This document shows, in pieces, positions 48,739-60,240 of a DNA stretch of 64,000 nt. Within the stretch, counting starts at the first letter, position 1; the number at the start of each line of letters is the position of its first letter. The position numbers were made by a program, and so were the translations under genes. The notes beneath the pieces are model-generated. The model searched no databases, was not told the origin of the DNA, and saw only the letters and a program-made list of their open reading frames with translations. Location of the stretch: contig NC_092875.1 of assembly GCF_028372415.1 (NCBI RefSeq), positions 56,656,919 through 56,720,918 on the forward strand. Direction: 5' to 3'. Origin of the DNA: Notamacropus eugenii. Lineage: Eukaryota; Chordata; Mammalia; Diprotodontia; Macropodidae.

Positions 48739-50256
48739 AATTTTCTCCTTCTGAGTCCAGGTCTCAACTCCTCCATGTCTTTGTAGATGATCATTATGAG
48801 TTGCTATGGTTAAAAAAATTCATCACATGGTGGCCAACTCTCTCATGATGACTCTCTTTGTCCTTTGCCTGATGTCACAGATAAAATCTTTGCATTTAAG
48901 TTGAACCTGGAAGAAATGGGTATCTGATAACATAGTCTCTGAAAAACTATGATCAGCTCCATTTGACAGTGAGATATTAAATGTGTACACCTGTTCAAAA
49001 TCCAATTGTTTTTGTCATCATCTTGGTCACCACTATTCCCAAACATGGATCTGACCATTTCACTACTTTATTTACAGATGCTTCATGGGTTCCTCATTAT
49101 AGCCAGGATAAAATTTCATGTCCTGTGACATCTAAAACATCTTTTTAATCCAAGTCCAACATACACTCCTGGTCTGATTTCACATAACTACCACAACATA
49201 TTCTGCATTCCAGTCAAACTCACCTACTTGTAATGATGTTTCATCTCTCCCCTCAGAACTTTGACAAAGGTTATTTCTCATGCATGGAACAGAGGGGAGC
49301 TCATACTCTTCTCTATACAATTCTCAACTCCATTTTTGGCCGAGTTCAAGTGCTAACTCCAATAAGAATTTCTAATTTCCCCGGTTGCTACTGTTAACCC
49401 CCATTTCCACCAAATTTACTGCATCATATTTATTTATCTGTGTACATACTCATTTTCCCTGGCCCTGAGGAAAATAAGGTGTTAGAGGGTGGAAATTGTC
49501 ACGTATTTGTTTTTGTATCCAAATCATCTAGCTCAATACCTGGAACAATGTAGGCATTTAATGAAGGCTTCATATGAAATGACTCCTGTGGTTCTCTCCT
49601 CTTATGAATTCCAAACTCATAGGAGAGATCTGGGAAGCCCTCTATCCAAACTTCTTAAATAAGGAAATGAGCCCCTTTAGATCTAAAATGTCCCTGCAAA
49701 AAAAAAAAATGATCATCTATCTTTTGCTTGAACTCTTTCAGTTAGAGGAAACTTCTTACCCAATAATTGACCATTCTCACTATTTGACTAACTGCTTTAG
49801 TTGTGAGAAAATTATTCATTAGACTGAGTAAAAATCTATCTTCCTCTAATTGCTAGTTATTTTTACTAACATTACTCTCTGAGGCTACATTGGAAAGGAA
49901 AAAGAAAAGAAAGGGTATAGCAATATGTCTGTCCACAAATATATATATTTTTAAATTTCCTCAAAATAGAAACAATAGCAATTAAAACTTTCAGAATTTC
50001 ATAGTCTAACTCAAGAAAAATAAGACTAGGTTTCCCAGATTTCAATTCGGAAATGCAAAAGTATGGCTGACATAGATGAGAAATGGAGCTATTAATGGCA
50101 AACTTGACCTCAAAGTTTTCTATCATACTTGGTATGTTAAAATCCTTGACTAAAAAATGACTCTGCAAATGATGGTCTATTTAAAAGAAGCAGCATAAAT
50201 AAAATGTGGGATGGAGCATCACTGTGTATTAAGATATATCCTAGTAATAAATCTGA
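48739..50256 (+). repeat. 1.5-kb block inverted relative to copy A
   Basis: Counterpart of 18378-19888 in the opposite orientation. Flanks on both sides are direct. Confidence 0.88.
48995..49590 (+). repeat. L2-like LINE 3' relic
   Basis: 'gatgcttcatgggttcctca', 'ggataaaatttcatgtcctg' and 'tgtaggcatttaatga' in sense order. It is the same insertion that lies antisense in copy A at 19040-19700. Confidence 0.65.
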
Positions 50257-50389
50257 GTGCCAGAATCAAAAAGCATTGAAAGAAGCATCATTGGGTGAAT
50301 TAATAGAAGTAGTTTTGTCATTACATGCACTAAGGGCTAATTGGAGAGGAAGAATTAGATGAGTTCCTGAAACAGATCACAGTACATGA

Positions 50390-50880
50390 ATAAGGTATAA
50401 CAGTAAGAGCATACTTCCATTCACCAAACAACTGTTTGAACTTTTTATTTCCTAATCCCATCCACCTTCCTTTTGCATCTTTAGTTTTTCTTTCTCTACT
50501 GGCTATTTGGCTTCTGCTTAAAAACATTCCACTGCCTAACAGAAATCTCCTTCTGACCTATTATCTTAAGCTAGGTATTGCCCATTTCCTTTAAAAAAGA
50601 GCATCCACTTCCTTACCTCCCATTCACTCACTATTCATGCCCATGTAATCCAATTTTTGTGTTCACAATTGTACTTAAATCTGTTTCTCAAAGTCACCAA
50701 ATCTGAGCTTTTTTCCTACTAACAGTCCTCATTTTTGACACAGTTGTACTGGTTCTCCTACATCTCTGACTGGTTCTTTTCTGTTTGCTTCCCTGACTCT
50801 AGCTCCTCCTGGCCTCTCATCTCATTGTGTGAATTCTGCCCAAGTTTCAGTAATTACACTCATCACTTCTCCCTCCATGA
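50390..50880. other. Copy B stretch with nothing recognised
   Basis: Pyrimidine-rich, ortholog of 20017-20530. No gene. Confidence 0.5.
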
Positions 50881-51225
50881 AAACTGAGATCTGGGAAAGA
50901 TCTTAGCTGAAAAAGGCCAAGATCTCCCACTGCGTCTGGGGCCATTGTGAGTCATCTTGAGCTATGGCTTGCCACAACCTTCCCACACTCAAAACAAAGT
51001 CAAGTGCAAGTCATGTCATCATTTCTCTGATGGCATGGTCTTCTTCAGCAATGAAGGACAAACACAACCATGGATTCTGATGACTCTGGAAGAGAATGTG
51101 AGACTGATGACTTTGCATAGCACTGCCTCATTTAAACCTAATTCATGTGCAAGTCCAAGACATCACCCTCCTGATGTCATGGGTCCTGTTCAATAAGGAA
51201 GGATGAACAACAACAAAAATCTCCC
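50880..51225 (+). repeat. MAR1-like SINE with a second SINE tail inside (copy B)
   Basis: The MAR1 body matches 20530-20775, but about 100 bases (about 50972-51070) are added after 'atggcttg'. The added part ends in its own SINE tail ('cttcttcagcaatgaaggac' and 'aaacacaac'). The outer element then resumes at 'tggattctgatgactctgg'. Confidence 0.75.
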
Positions 51226-51261
51226 TCTATGCTCTCCCTATTGGTGACTTCATTCACTCAA

Positions 51262-52215
51262 TATCAGAGAATCACAGAATTTTGGAGCTGGAAGAGACCT
51301 CAAAGACTATCCCATACCTGAAAGGAGTGATCCTTTCTATAACATACCCAACAAAGCTTCTATGCTTGAAGCTTTCTAATGGATAATCAACCTTGAGATG
51401 GCCACCCATTTCACTTTGGGACAGTTTTACTTACATGGAAATCTTTCATCAAGACTAAAGGTGCCTCTTTGCAACTTCTGCCCTTTGACTCTGGTGGATC
51501 CTGATGCTTCCCTCTGGGCTCCAATAGACTAAATCTAACCTCTCTTCCATATGACAGATACTCAAATACTTTAAAATGACTATTATGTCCCTATTGAGTT
51601 TTCCCTTCAACAGGCAAAAAATGCCCAGCTCCATCCATCAGTCTTAATATTACATGGATTCAAGGCCTTTCACCAACATGCTTGCTCTTCTCTGCATGCT
51701 CTCCAAGTTGTCAACATCTTTCTGGAACCATCATATCCAGAATGAAACATTATATTCATGTTAAGGTTAGATGACAGTAGAGCATAAAGAGATGGCTACA
51801 TCCATAATCTTGCAACTTATGCCTCTCTTAATTCAGCCCAAGATTGCATTAGCCTTGACAGTTGTCACATCATATCATTCAATTCAAATTGAGTTTGTAG
51901 TCCATTAAGACCTTAAGGTCTTTTTTCTCAGACCATCCACTATTTATGATTCTCTCATCTTGTACTTGGAAAATTGAAATTTTATACCCAAACATAAGCT
52001 TTTACATTATTCTTATTGAGTTTCATCTTAGCAGATTCAGCCCAATGATATAAACTGTCAAAATCTTTTTGGATTTGTCTATTTTCATCCAGTGTATTAG
52101 TTATCTTTGGCAGCTTTGTGTATCATCATCAGATCTGATGACCTTTATCCAAATCATTGATAAAAAATGTTATATGGAACAAAGCCAGCACAGATGAGAC
52201 TTCCTGCCATCTACT
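51262..52215 (-). mobile_element. L3/CR1 LINE 3' portion, antisense (copy B)
   Basis: Longer than the copy A ortholog. It continues past 'ggcagctttgtgtatcatca' to 'ccaaatcattgataaaaaat', the reverse of further ORF2 sequence. It includes 'ctccaagttgtcaacatctt'. Confidence 0.8.
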
Positions 52216-52224
52216 GAACCATTA

Positions 52225-52530
52225 ACAACAAGATTTTGTAGTAGATAGAGATGAGAGTCAGGAAGACAAGTTCAATCATGCCTCTGATCTTTACTACTTC
52301 TGTGTCCTTAGTCAAAGAACATAATCTCTTGTGTTTCAGTCTCTTCATCTCTAAAATGAGAATTAAAAATAGCACCTACCTCAAAGGTATTTTTCATGAT
52401 TAAATGAATTAATATATTAGTATAACATACTGTTAATATTAATTAAATAATATATGTAAACTATATTGCATGTACCAAACACTATATACATGCTAACTAC
52501 CATAATGACTACTCATGGAATTAGAAAACC
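52225..52530 (+). repeat. tRNA/CORE-type SINE (copy B)
   Basis: 'gagtcaggaagacaagttca' and 'cttcatctctaaaatgagaa'. Ortholog of 22030-22330. Confidence 0.7.
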
Positions 52531-52824
52531 ATATAGCTCCTAATCCATGCATATACCACTGAGTCTGCATTTCATCATCTTCTCTACAAAAATAATATTA
52601 GATATTTTTTCAAATGCTCCTTCCTACAACCTAAAAACTACTGTCTTAATTCTATGGCTTTTTAAAATTCTGATTAGTATATTGGTATAACTTCCCAACA
52701 TGTCTAGACCATGTTTTTATTTAAAATTTCTGCTTTCCTTGATGTCAAATACAGGACTTTGCTCATAGCATTTGTACATTAAATGTTTGTTGAAATATAG
52801 AGTCCCCCTGTTTCTGAAAGAGAA

Positions 52825-52925
52825 TTTGTGCTCAGTGGAAAGTGTGTTAAATCTAGAGTCAGAAAATCCTAGGTTGAAATCTGGTCCTAAACAAGGATGA
52901 CTCTGGGCAATTTATTTACCCTATT
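52825..52925 (+). repeat. SINE head fragment (copy B)
   Basis: 'cagtggaaagtgtgttaaat' and 'gagtcagaaaatcctaggtt'. Ortholog of 22625-22725. Confidence 0.6.
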
Positions 52926-53199
52926 TCTTTTTTAAAAAATAGTATTGAATTTATTTATTCTCAGTTTTCAATATTCACATTCACTTTAACTTTTAAATTT
53001 TCTCCCCCTCACTCTTCCCTCCCTCCTGTAATGTTAATGAGATTTATGTTAATGTGAATTAAAGATCTTTCCCAACCCATTAATAGGCCTCAGGTGAATC
53101 TAACTAAAGGAAGCTTGATTAGGGGATGGTTGTTTTGTAGGAAGGCCCACACCTTTTGTTAATTAATGAGTCACTGGATCATGAGAGTATAAAAGCAAG

Positions 53200-53760
53200 C
53201 ACCCTGACATACACAGGAGGGTCTGCTATATGGTTCTAAAAGGAAAGGCAACTGCTGTATGGTTCTTTCATCTGTTTTCTAAAAGGAAAGGCACTTTAAT
53301 CAAGCACATATATATTATTCCCTTAGTGCAGGGGGAAAAGTCGGCACTCTGAACTTCAGAGAAAATACAGAGGAAATAAAGATTAACAGACAGGGCTTCC
53401 ACCTGCAAGACCATACACAATACATCACAGGTGAACAGACAGATCCAACTGTCTAATCATACCTACAAAGTTACCAGAGGGAGAAGCACCAACATCTGGA
53501 CGTTCAAAGCCTGGGGGCTCCTTAATGGATGCCCAGTCTCATATGGCCAAAAAATCACTGCCAATGAGTAAGTGTGAAAGTAAAACCTTACCTCAAAGTC
53601 TTTGTACACTTTTCACAGCCAGAGGGCATCACAACCCTTGAGAACCAGTACCTCATTAGAAAATTAACAAAATGTGTGGGCCTCCCCTAATCAAGCTTTC
53701 CTTAATGGGCAGGATCATTAATGGGTAGGGAAGATCTGTAACTCTCTGATTAGCATTACA
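53200..53760 (-). mobile_element. Antisense LTR of the same family, nested
   Basis: The reverse complement aligns with 22825-23400 over nearly its whole length, including 'aagcttgattagggga' and 'gatctgtctgttcacctgtg'. It lies within the plus-strand LTR and so forms an inverted repeat with it. The left edge is uncertain by about 20 bases. Confidence 0.65.
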
Positions 53761-53903
53761 AAGAGTCATGGTACCCTCTGGCTCTGAAAAGTGTATATAT
53801 GCTCTGAGGTGAGGTTCTGCTTTGGGGTGTGGGAAGAAGGTTTGTGTGCCAGATGAGATTCTAGGTAGCCATTAAGGAGCTTCCTTTCCCCATCCCTGGC
53901 TTT

Positions 53904-53919
53904 GAAAATCCAGATGCTG
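53904..53919. repeat. 5' target-site duplication of half-L1 element 2
   Basis: gaaaatccagatgctg, repeated exactly at 56743-56758. Copy A has one similar unoccupied site near 23128. Confidence 0.95.
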
Positions 53920-54605
53920 GGGGGGCGGAGCCAAGATGGCAGAGTAGAAACACACAAATACGCTAGCTCCGAACCCACAGCCCATGAAGTATCTGTAGAA
54001 AAGAGCTGCCAATAAATTTGGGAGCAGGAGAAGCCACATAACAGTGGAGCGGACAAGATTTCTGTTCCAGAGAGCCTGAAAACCTCTCGCAAAAGGTTCT
54101 TCGTGCCGTGGACTGGGAGCCGAGCACAGCCCTGCCCCGGCTGCCCGGTGACGAGAGGAGCAGATCTGAGCAGGGAGCAGATCTGAGCAGGCTTCAGGGA
54201 CAGAATCTCCAGCAGCCATGCAGGTCCCTCCACACACAGGTGACAAGGTGAGAGGGTCTCTTCAGCGGGTCGAGAGGGGAGTGGGGAGCCCCCATGACTC
54301 AGGCCCCCTCGGGAGGCACCAGTGGAAGTGGGAACAGACTGGGGCTCCCCAAGCAGGCAGGAGCCCGGATCCATTGTTGAAGGTCTCTGCATAAACCCCC
54401 TGAGGGAACTGAGCCCATGAGGCGGCCCTGCCCCCACCCAGACAGCTGAACTTGATCTCACACTGAATAGCAGCCCTGCCCCTGCCCAAAGTCCTGAGGC
54501 TGGGAAGCAGCATTTGAGTCTCAGACCCCAAGCGCTGGCTGGGAGGATCCGGAGGCGAGGTGGGTGTGAGGAGAATATTCAGAGGTCAAGTCACTGGCTG
54601 GGAAA

Positions 54606-55703
54606 ATGCCCAGAAAAGAGAAAAAAACCAAGACTATTGAGGGTTACTTTCTTGGTGAGCAAGTTTCTCCTCCCCTCCTTTCTGATGAGGAAGAGCAGTG
54701 CTCACAATCAGGGAAAGACACGGAAGTCAGGATTTCTGTATGCCAGCCCACTCAATGGGATCAGACCTGGGAAAAGCTCAAAAAGAGCTCAGAAAATTTT
54801 GAAAATTATGTTAGAGAGGTGGAGGAAAAACTGGGAAGAGCAATAAAAGACTTGCAAGCAAAGTATGAACAGCAGATCAGCACCCTGCTAAAAGAGACCC
54901 AAAAAAATGCTGAAGAAAATAACACCCTGAAAAATAGGCTAACTCAATTGGCAAAGGAAGTTCAAGAAGCCAATGAGGAGAAGAATGCTTTCAAAAGCAG
55001 AATTAGCCAAATGGAAGAGGAGGTTCAAAAGCTCACTGAAGAAAATAGTTCTTTCAAAATTAGAAAGGAACAGATGGAGGCTAATGACTTTATGAGAAAC
55101 CAAGAAATCACAAAACAAAACCAAAAGAATGAAAAAATGGAAGATAATGTGAAATATCTCATTGAAAAAACAACTGACCTGGAAAATAGATCCAGGAGAG
55201 ACAATTTAAAAATTATGGGACTACCTGAAAGCCTTGATCAAAAAAAGACCCTAGACATCATCTTTCATGAAATTATCAAGGAAAACTGCCCTAATATTCT
55301 AGATCCAGAGGGCAAAATAAATATTGAAAGAATCCACTGATCACCACCTGAAAAAGATCCAAAAAGAGAAACTCCTAGGAACATTGTGGCCAAATTCCAG
55401 AATTCCCAGGTCAAGGAGAAAATATTGCAAGCAGCTAGAAAGAAACAATTCAAGTATTGTGGAAATACAATCAGGATAACACAACATCTAGCAGCTTCCA
55501 CATTAAGGGATCGAAGGGCATGGAATAGGATATTCCAGAAGTCAAAGGAACTAGGACTAAAACCAAGAATTACCTACCCAGCAAAACTGAGTATAATACT
55601 TCAGGGGAAAAATTGGTCTTTCAATGAAATAGAGGACTTTCAAGCATTCTTGATGAAAAGACCAGAGCTAAAAAGAAAATTTGACTTTCAAACACAAGAA
55701 TGA
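54606..55703 (+). pseudogene. ORF1 of half-L1 element 2 with one internal stop
   Basis: A single register of 366 codons interrupted only by TGA at 55338-55340. The first part (244 residues, ATG at 54606) has a basic N-terminus (MPRKEKKTKT), a long coiled coil (about 55-165) and the first part of the RRM (RRDNLKIMGLPESLDQ). After the stop the frame continues 'SPPEKDPKRETPRNIV' through 'LKPRITYPAKLSIILQGKNW' to 'FDFQTQE', the C-terminal nucleic-acid-binding domain. The stop replaces an expected arginine (CGA to TGA) after RIH. Alone, the first part keeps the trimerisation region but lacks most of the RNA-binding parts. Confidence 0.92.
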
Positions 55704-55835
55704 AGAGAAGCATGAAAAGGTAAACAGCAAAGAGAAGTCATAAGGGACTTATAAAAGTTGAACTGTTTATATCCCTACATGGAAAGACAATATTAGTAAC
55801 TCTTGAAACTATTCAGTATCTGGGTACTGGGTGGG

Positions 55836-55838
<3 letters not shown>

Positions 55839-55868
<30 letters not shown>
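55839..55868. repeat. (AC)n microsatellite in half-L1 3' UTR
   Basis: About 15 AC units at the same 3' UTR position as in element 1. Confidence 0.95.
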
Positions 55869-55873
<5 letters not shown>

Positions 55874-56715
55874 CACACACATAGAGACAGAATGTGCAGA
55901 GTGAATTAAATAGGATGGGATCATATCTTTAAAAAAATGAAATCAAGCAGTGAGAGAGAAATATTGGGAGGAGAAAGGGAGAAGTTGAATGGGGCAAATT
56001 ATCTCTCATAAAAGAGGCAAGCAAAAGACTTTTTTAGTTTGGGGAAAAAGAGGAGAGGTGAGAGAAAAACATGAAGTTTACTCTCATCACATTCCACTAA
56101 AGGAAGGAATAAAATGCACACTCATTTTGGTATGAAAACTTATCATACAGTACAGGAAAGTGGGGGATAAGGGGATAAACAGGGTGGGGGGACGATGGAA
56201 GGGAGGGCCTGGGGAGGAGGGTGCAATTTGAGGTCGACACTCACGGAGAGGGACAAGATCAAAAGAGAGAATAGAAGTAATTGGAGGCAGGATAGGATGG
56301 AGGGAAATATAGTTAGTCTTATACAATATGACTATTATGGAAGTCATTTGCAAAACTACACAGATTTGGCCTATATTGAATTGCTTGACTTCCAAAGGGA
56401 GGGGGTGGGAGGGAGGGAGGAAAAGAAGTTGGAACTCAAAGTTTTAGGAATAACTATCAAGTACTGTTGTGCCACTAGGAAATAAGAAATACTGATAAAG
56501 GGGTATAGAAAGTTATTTGGCCCAACAGGACAGAGGAGAGGATGGAGACAAGGGCAGAGAGGAATGATGGAGGAGAGAGCGGAATGGTGATGGGAGCAAT
56601 TGGAATGCTCGGTGTTTTGGGGTGGGGGGAGGGGACAAGGGGGGAGAAAATTTGGAGCCCAAAAATTTTGTGAAAATGAATGTTAAAAGTTAAATAAATT
56701 AATTAATTAAAATTT

Positions 56716-56742
<27 letters not shown>

Positions 56743-56747
<5 letters not shown>

Positions 56748-56758
56748 TCCAGATGCTG
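56743..56758. repeat. 3' target-site duplication of half-L1 element 2
   Basis: Exact match to 53904-53919. Confidence 0.95.
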
Positions 56759-57359
56759 ATGCTTCTCTCTCTAGTGACTATGTGTACATGTAATGGATAG
56801 ATAGTTGGATACATCTGTTGATCTGTGATCTAGGTATTGCTTAAGGTCAGACCATTAGAAGCCCTGTCTGTTGGTCTTTATTTCTCTCCTTGTACTTTCT
56901 CTGTTGGTATGTGTGATTAAAGAAGATTGTTGCTTTCCCTTACAAGTTTTCCCTTAAAAGTTGCTTTCCTTTTGGAAAAGTAGATCTATCAACCTGTGCT
57001 AGCAGGCCATGCTGAATGTGTCAGGGTACTTGCTGCTACACATCCTCACAATGGTATGCAACCCAATATGGGCTCCATATATTCCTATAAAACACATTTT
57101 CACACTAGTCATGCTGCACAGAAGAATTATAACGAATGGGTGAAACCATGAGAAAGAAAACAAAACAAAAGAGAAAAGAGTCTTCTTTACTCTGCAGTCC
57201 AACTCCATAGTTCTTTCTCTGCATGTGGATGGCATTTTCCATCATGAGTCCTTTGGAAAAGTTTGGTTCCTTGCATTTTTGAGTAACACTGTCTATCAAA
57301 ATGATTCCTCACACACCATGGATGTTATTGTGTACAAAGTTCTCATTTTGTTCATTCAT

Positions 57360-57660
57360 TTAGCCTCTTTCTGCCTCAGTTACTTCATCCCCAAAATGGG
57401 AATAATAATTATGTCTCTCTCCTGGGATTGTTGCAAGGATCAAATGAAGCACTATTTATAAAGTGCTTTCCTAAAATGCTATAAATTCCTACCTATCATT
57501 ATTAATAGTAAGTATTCTATAAGTTAGGCTCAGAAGCTAAGGCAGAAATTAAGTAATTGCCCAGAGTCACATGGCTAAGTAAGGTGTCTGGATTAAAATA
57601 GGTCTTCCTGACTCCAAGTCTAGAATTCTACTCTCTATGCCTCCAAGCTGTCTGAGTAAA
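57360..57660. repeat. Two abutting SINE relics in opposite senses (copy B)
   Basis: 'cttcatccccaaaatgggaa' and 'ttgttgcaaggatcaaatga', then antisense 'ggtcttcctgactccaagtc'. Ortholog of 23725-24015. Confidence 0.65.
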
Positions 57661-57874
57661 TGAATCAAGATTGATAAAGGATAATAAAAATCTTGCATCA
57701 CCCACTGCACCCAGACTATGGTTATGCAATACTTCTTACAGCAACCTTCTGTCTTCATGGATGATCATGACCTGAATGATAATAGCACATGACCAACAGG
57801 ATAGAAGATTGACATTTTCTCTGATTTTCACAAACTATCACACCTCTCTAAAACTGAAATTATGCACTAAAAAT

Positions 57875-59035
57875 AAAGGAACATAGCTGCTTCCATGGTC
57901 CAGGACACCAGGAACCTAAAAGAAAGTTTAAAAAAAAACTATGAACAAAGATCCAATTCAAGCTCACACAGTGCCCCATTTTCCACCATGCTACCAGAAG
58001 CTAGCTTGACATCCTGTGACCCTGCAACAAAACAACCTCACACCCTACTTCTTTCTGGTGCTAAGGAGATCCAGGCTCCAAGGTGTGCAGTTTTGCTTGG
58101 GCCTCTGTAGCCTGTGCCATGACATTTTCCTATGCTACAAAAGATCTCTGTAGGAGGTCAGAGAAACCAAGGAACAAAGGAAGACATGGGTCTGGGCTTG
58201 AAATAGAACACAAGCCATTCTACAATAGCTTAAGAGATGCAAACTCCAATGGACACAAGTCAACCCCCACTGCAGTAACATTAGCTTGGCTATGCTGTGT
58301 ACTACAGAGCCAGAGAACTGGGGAATACAGGGAATGGGAAAAGACAATGTGTGAGGTGCTGAGTAGGCTGTGTAGTGTTCTACTAAGCCTGAAGAAAAGA
58401 ACTCAGCATCCAACAGAAGCCACTTCTGTGCCCTCCAAAGTCATTTAGGCTAGAGACTTAAGTTGGTGAGCTGTGAAATGCCAAGGGTGGGAGGAGGTTA
58501 ATATGCTTTGAGATCTAGCTCCCAAGAAAATCCCCATCAGAGGGGAGAGAGCGAGAAAGTAAGCAACAAGAGGAAATAAGAGAAAAAAATACTAAAATTA
58601 TCAAAGATCTCATGAAGAAGAAAACTGAAAGATCTCAAACATAAATGGTTAAGTTTATTAACAGTATTATTAACAGTAAAGGAAAATAGGCCTCCAGATG
58701 TAGTAAACGAAATCAAGTCTCTATGAATAAATACTGCAAGAAAAAAAAGACACTTGATGAGACAGCAGACCCTGTTGAATTCGAGAAGAACATGGAGCCA
58801 CAACACAGTCTTCCTGAATGTTTTTGGACTTTCTCAATTTATTAATACAGTTGGGTTGATTTTTTTTCCTCTTCTTTTGCTTTTTTTATCTGTAAAACAG
58901 TGTTGTCTTATATGAGGTGGTACACTCAATGGGTGTAAACGCATATTGGGAAGAACTATAATTATGTAAAAAAACAAGTCATTAATAAAAAAATACTTAT
59001 TGAAAAAGAAAATAAAACAAGATAATTAGTGTTTC
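57875..59035 (+). repeat. Unclassified old element shared by A and B (copy B)
   Basis: Ortholog of 24240-25385. Short frames 57895-58110 and 58083-58448 are not conserved with A in phase and show no domain. Confidence 0.45.
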
Positions 59036-59057
59036 TTTGGATACTAGCAGGGCATTT

Positions 59058-59469
59058 GCCTCCATTCCTAGGCCCTCTACCTAATTAGAGTCATTTTATG
59101 ACTTCTGTAGATGATAAGAGTTCATCTTTCAATATTAAAATATGAATACCTTATTCTTATTTATCCCTTATAAATCCTCTCTCATCTTTACCCTTTTATG
59201 TTTCTCTTGAGTTCTGTGTTTTCATTTGAAAATTTGCACTCAGCTCAGGTTTTTGACCAAGAATGTTTGTATATCTTTTATCATATTATAGATCCATTAT
59301 TTTCCTCTCTGAGTAGTACTATACTCAGTTTTGCCAGTGAGCTAGAAGCCACCCAAGAATAACTTAACTTATATCCTTTTCCTTCTGGAATATTATATTC
59401 AAAACCCTTTGCACCTTTTAGTGGTGACTGCTAAATAATGTGATCTTCAACATTGCTCCTTCATACTTG
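59058..59469. other. Right flank beyond copy B, nothing recognised
   Basis: T-rich sequence with no match to the units. Possibly the end of the antisense L1 relic that follows. Confidence 0.4.
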
Positions 59470-60240
59470 AATACTTTCTTATTGACATTGACCCAGAATT
59501 TCTTAATTTTGGTTATAATGCTCCTGGAAGTTCTCATTTGGAGGTTTCTTTCAGGAAGCTACTGGTAGATTCTTTCTATTTATATTTTCTTCTCTGGTAC
59601 AACTTCCTTTAATGATTTCCTGAATTATAATATCTAGGCTCTTCTTTTTTTTGGCATGGCTTTTGAGGATTGCAATGCTTATTAATTTTTTTCTCCTGAT
59701 CTTCTTTACAGAGGAGCTTATTTTTGACAATGAAATACATTATATTTTCTTCTATTTTTGAGTCTTTGACACTATTTTAATATTTGCTATTGTCTCATGG
59801 TGTCACTAGCTTCTATTAGATCAATTCTAATTTTTAGATACTTTTTTTTTTCCTCCTGGGATAACTGACATTTCTCCTCCATAATTCTTATTTCTCTTCC
59901 TATTTTATTCATCTACTCATTTTTAGCTTTTTTAAAAAAGTTTTGAACTTGAAAAGTCTTAAACAAGTCTATGAACTTGTACCCAAGCTATGGTTTTCTT
60001 TGAGGCTTCACTTACAAGCATTTTAGTCATTTCCCCTTTGGGAGCTTGCATCTTGAATTGCCCTGTCACCATTGGCTTTTTATCATAGGATTCTTTTTTG
60101 TGTGTTGCTTGGTTAATTCTTTTCAGCTTACTTCCTGACTTTGGACTTTGTGTTAGGGCTATAATCTGGACATTCCTGGGGGGATGTTTTAATTGTGCTT
60201 TTGTCTTCTTGGGTCTTTTTACAGTTTTCTTGGGGAACAG
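59470..60240 (-). mobile_element. L1 ORF1 relic, antisense
   Basis: 'aatttcttaattttggttat', 'gatttcctgaattataatat' with 'ctaggctcttc', and 'attttcttctatttttgag' follow the reverse of L1 ORF1 as seen in the half-L1 elements, strongly diverged. No frame survives. Confidence 0.6.

Larger units (their letters stand above)
53920..56742 (+). mobile_element. Half-L1 (HAL1-like) retrotransposon 2, lacking ORF2
   Basis: A 2823-base element with a perfect 16-base target duplication. It has a 5' G run, then 'cggagccaagatggcagag' (YY1-like site), a GC-rich 5' UTR of about 680 bases, ORF1 (54606-55703), a 3' UTR of about 1.04 kb with an AC microsatellite and G-rich tracts, and an A-rich end with AAAAG repeats. 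No ORF2 trace is present. It appears full length for this family. It inserted into the LTR of copy B after the duplication. Confidence 0.93.
53032..57045 (+). mobile_element. Solo LTR-like fossil split by later insertions (copy B)
   Basis: Ortholog of 22825-23400. The pieces are about 53032-53199, 53761-53919 and 56743-57045. They are separated by an antisense LTR of the same family and by a half-L1. Confidence 0.55.
38645..59057 (+). repeat. Tandem duplication copy B
   Basis: Colinear with copy A. The left homology starts in an L1 relic ('gaataagagaatttg') and the right end is at 'actagcagggcattt' (59057). Copy-specific events are the L1 sliver at 40842-41049, a local tandem repeat at 44518-44822, loss of about 880 bases near 45810, a SINE addition near 50980, an antisense LTR (53200-53760) and a half-L1 (53920-56742). 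Confidence 0.9.

Noticed and set aside
53766-54461. 231-codon minus-strand frame
   Set aside because: Lies antisense to the LTR and the GC-rich 5' UTR of half-L1 element 2. Proline- and serine-rich chance frame with no domain.
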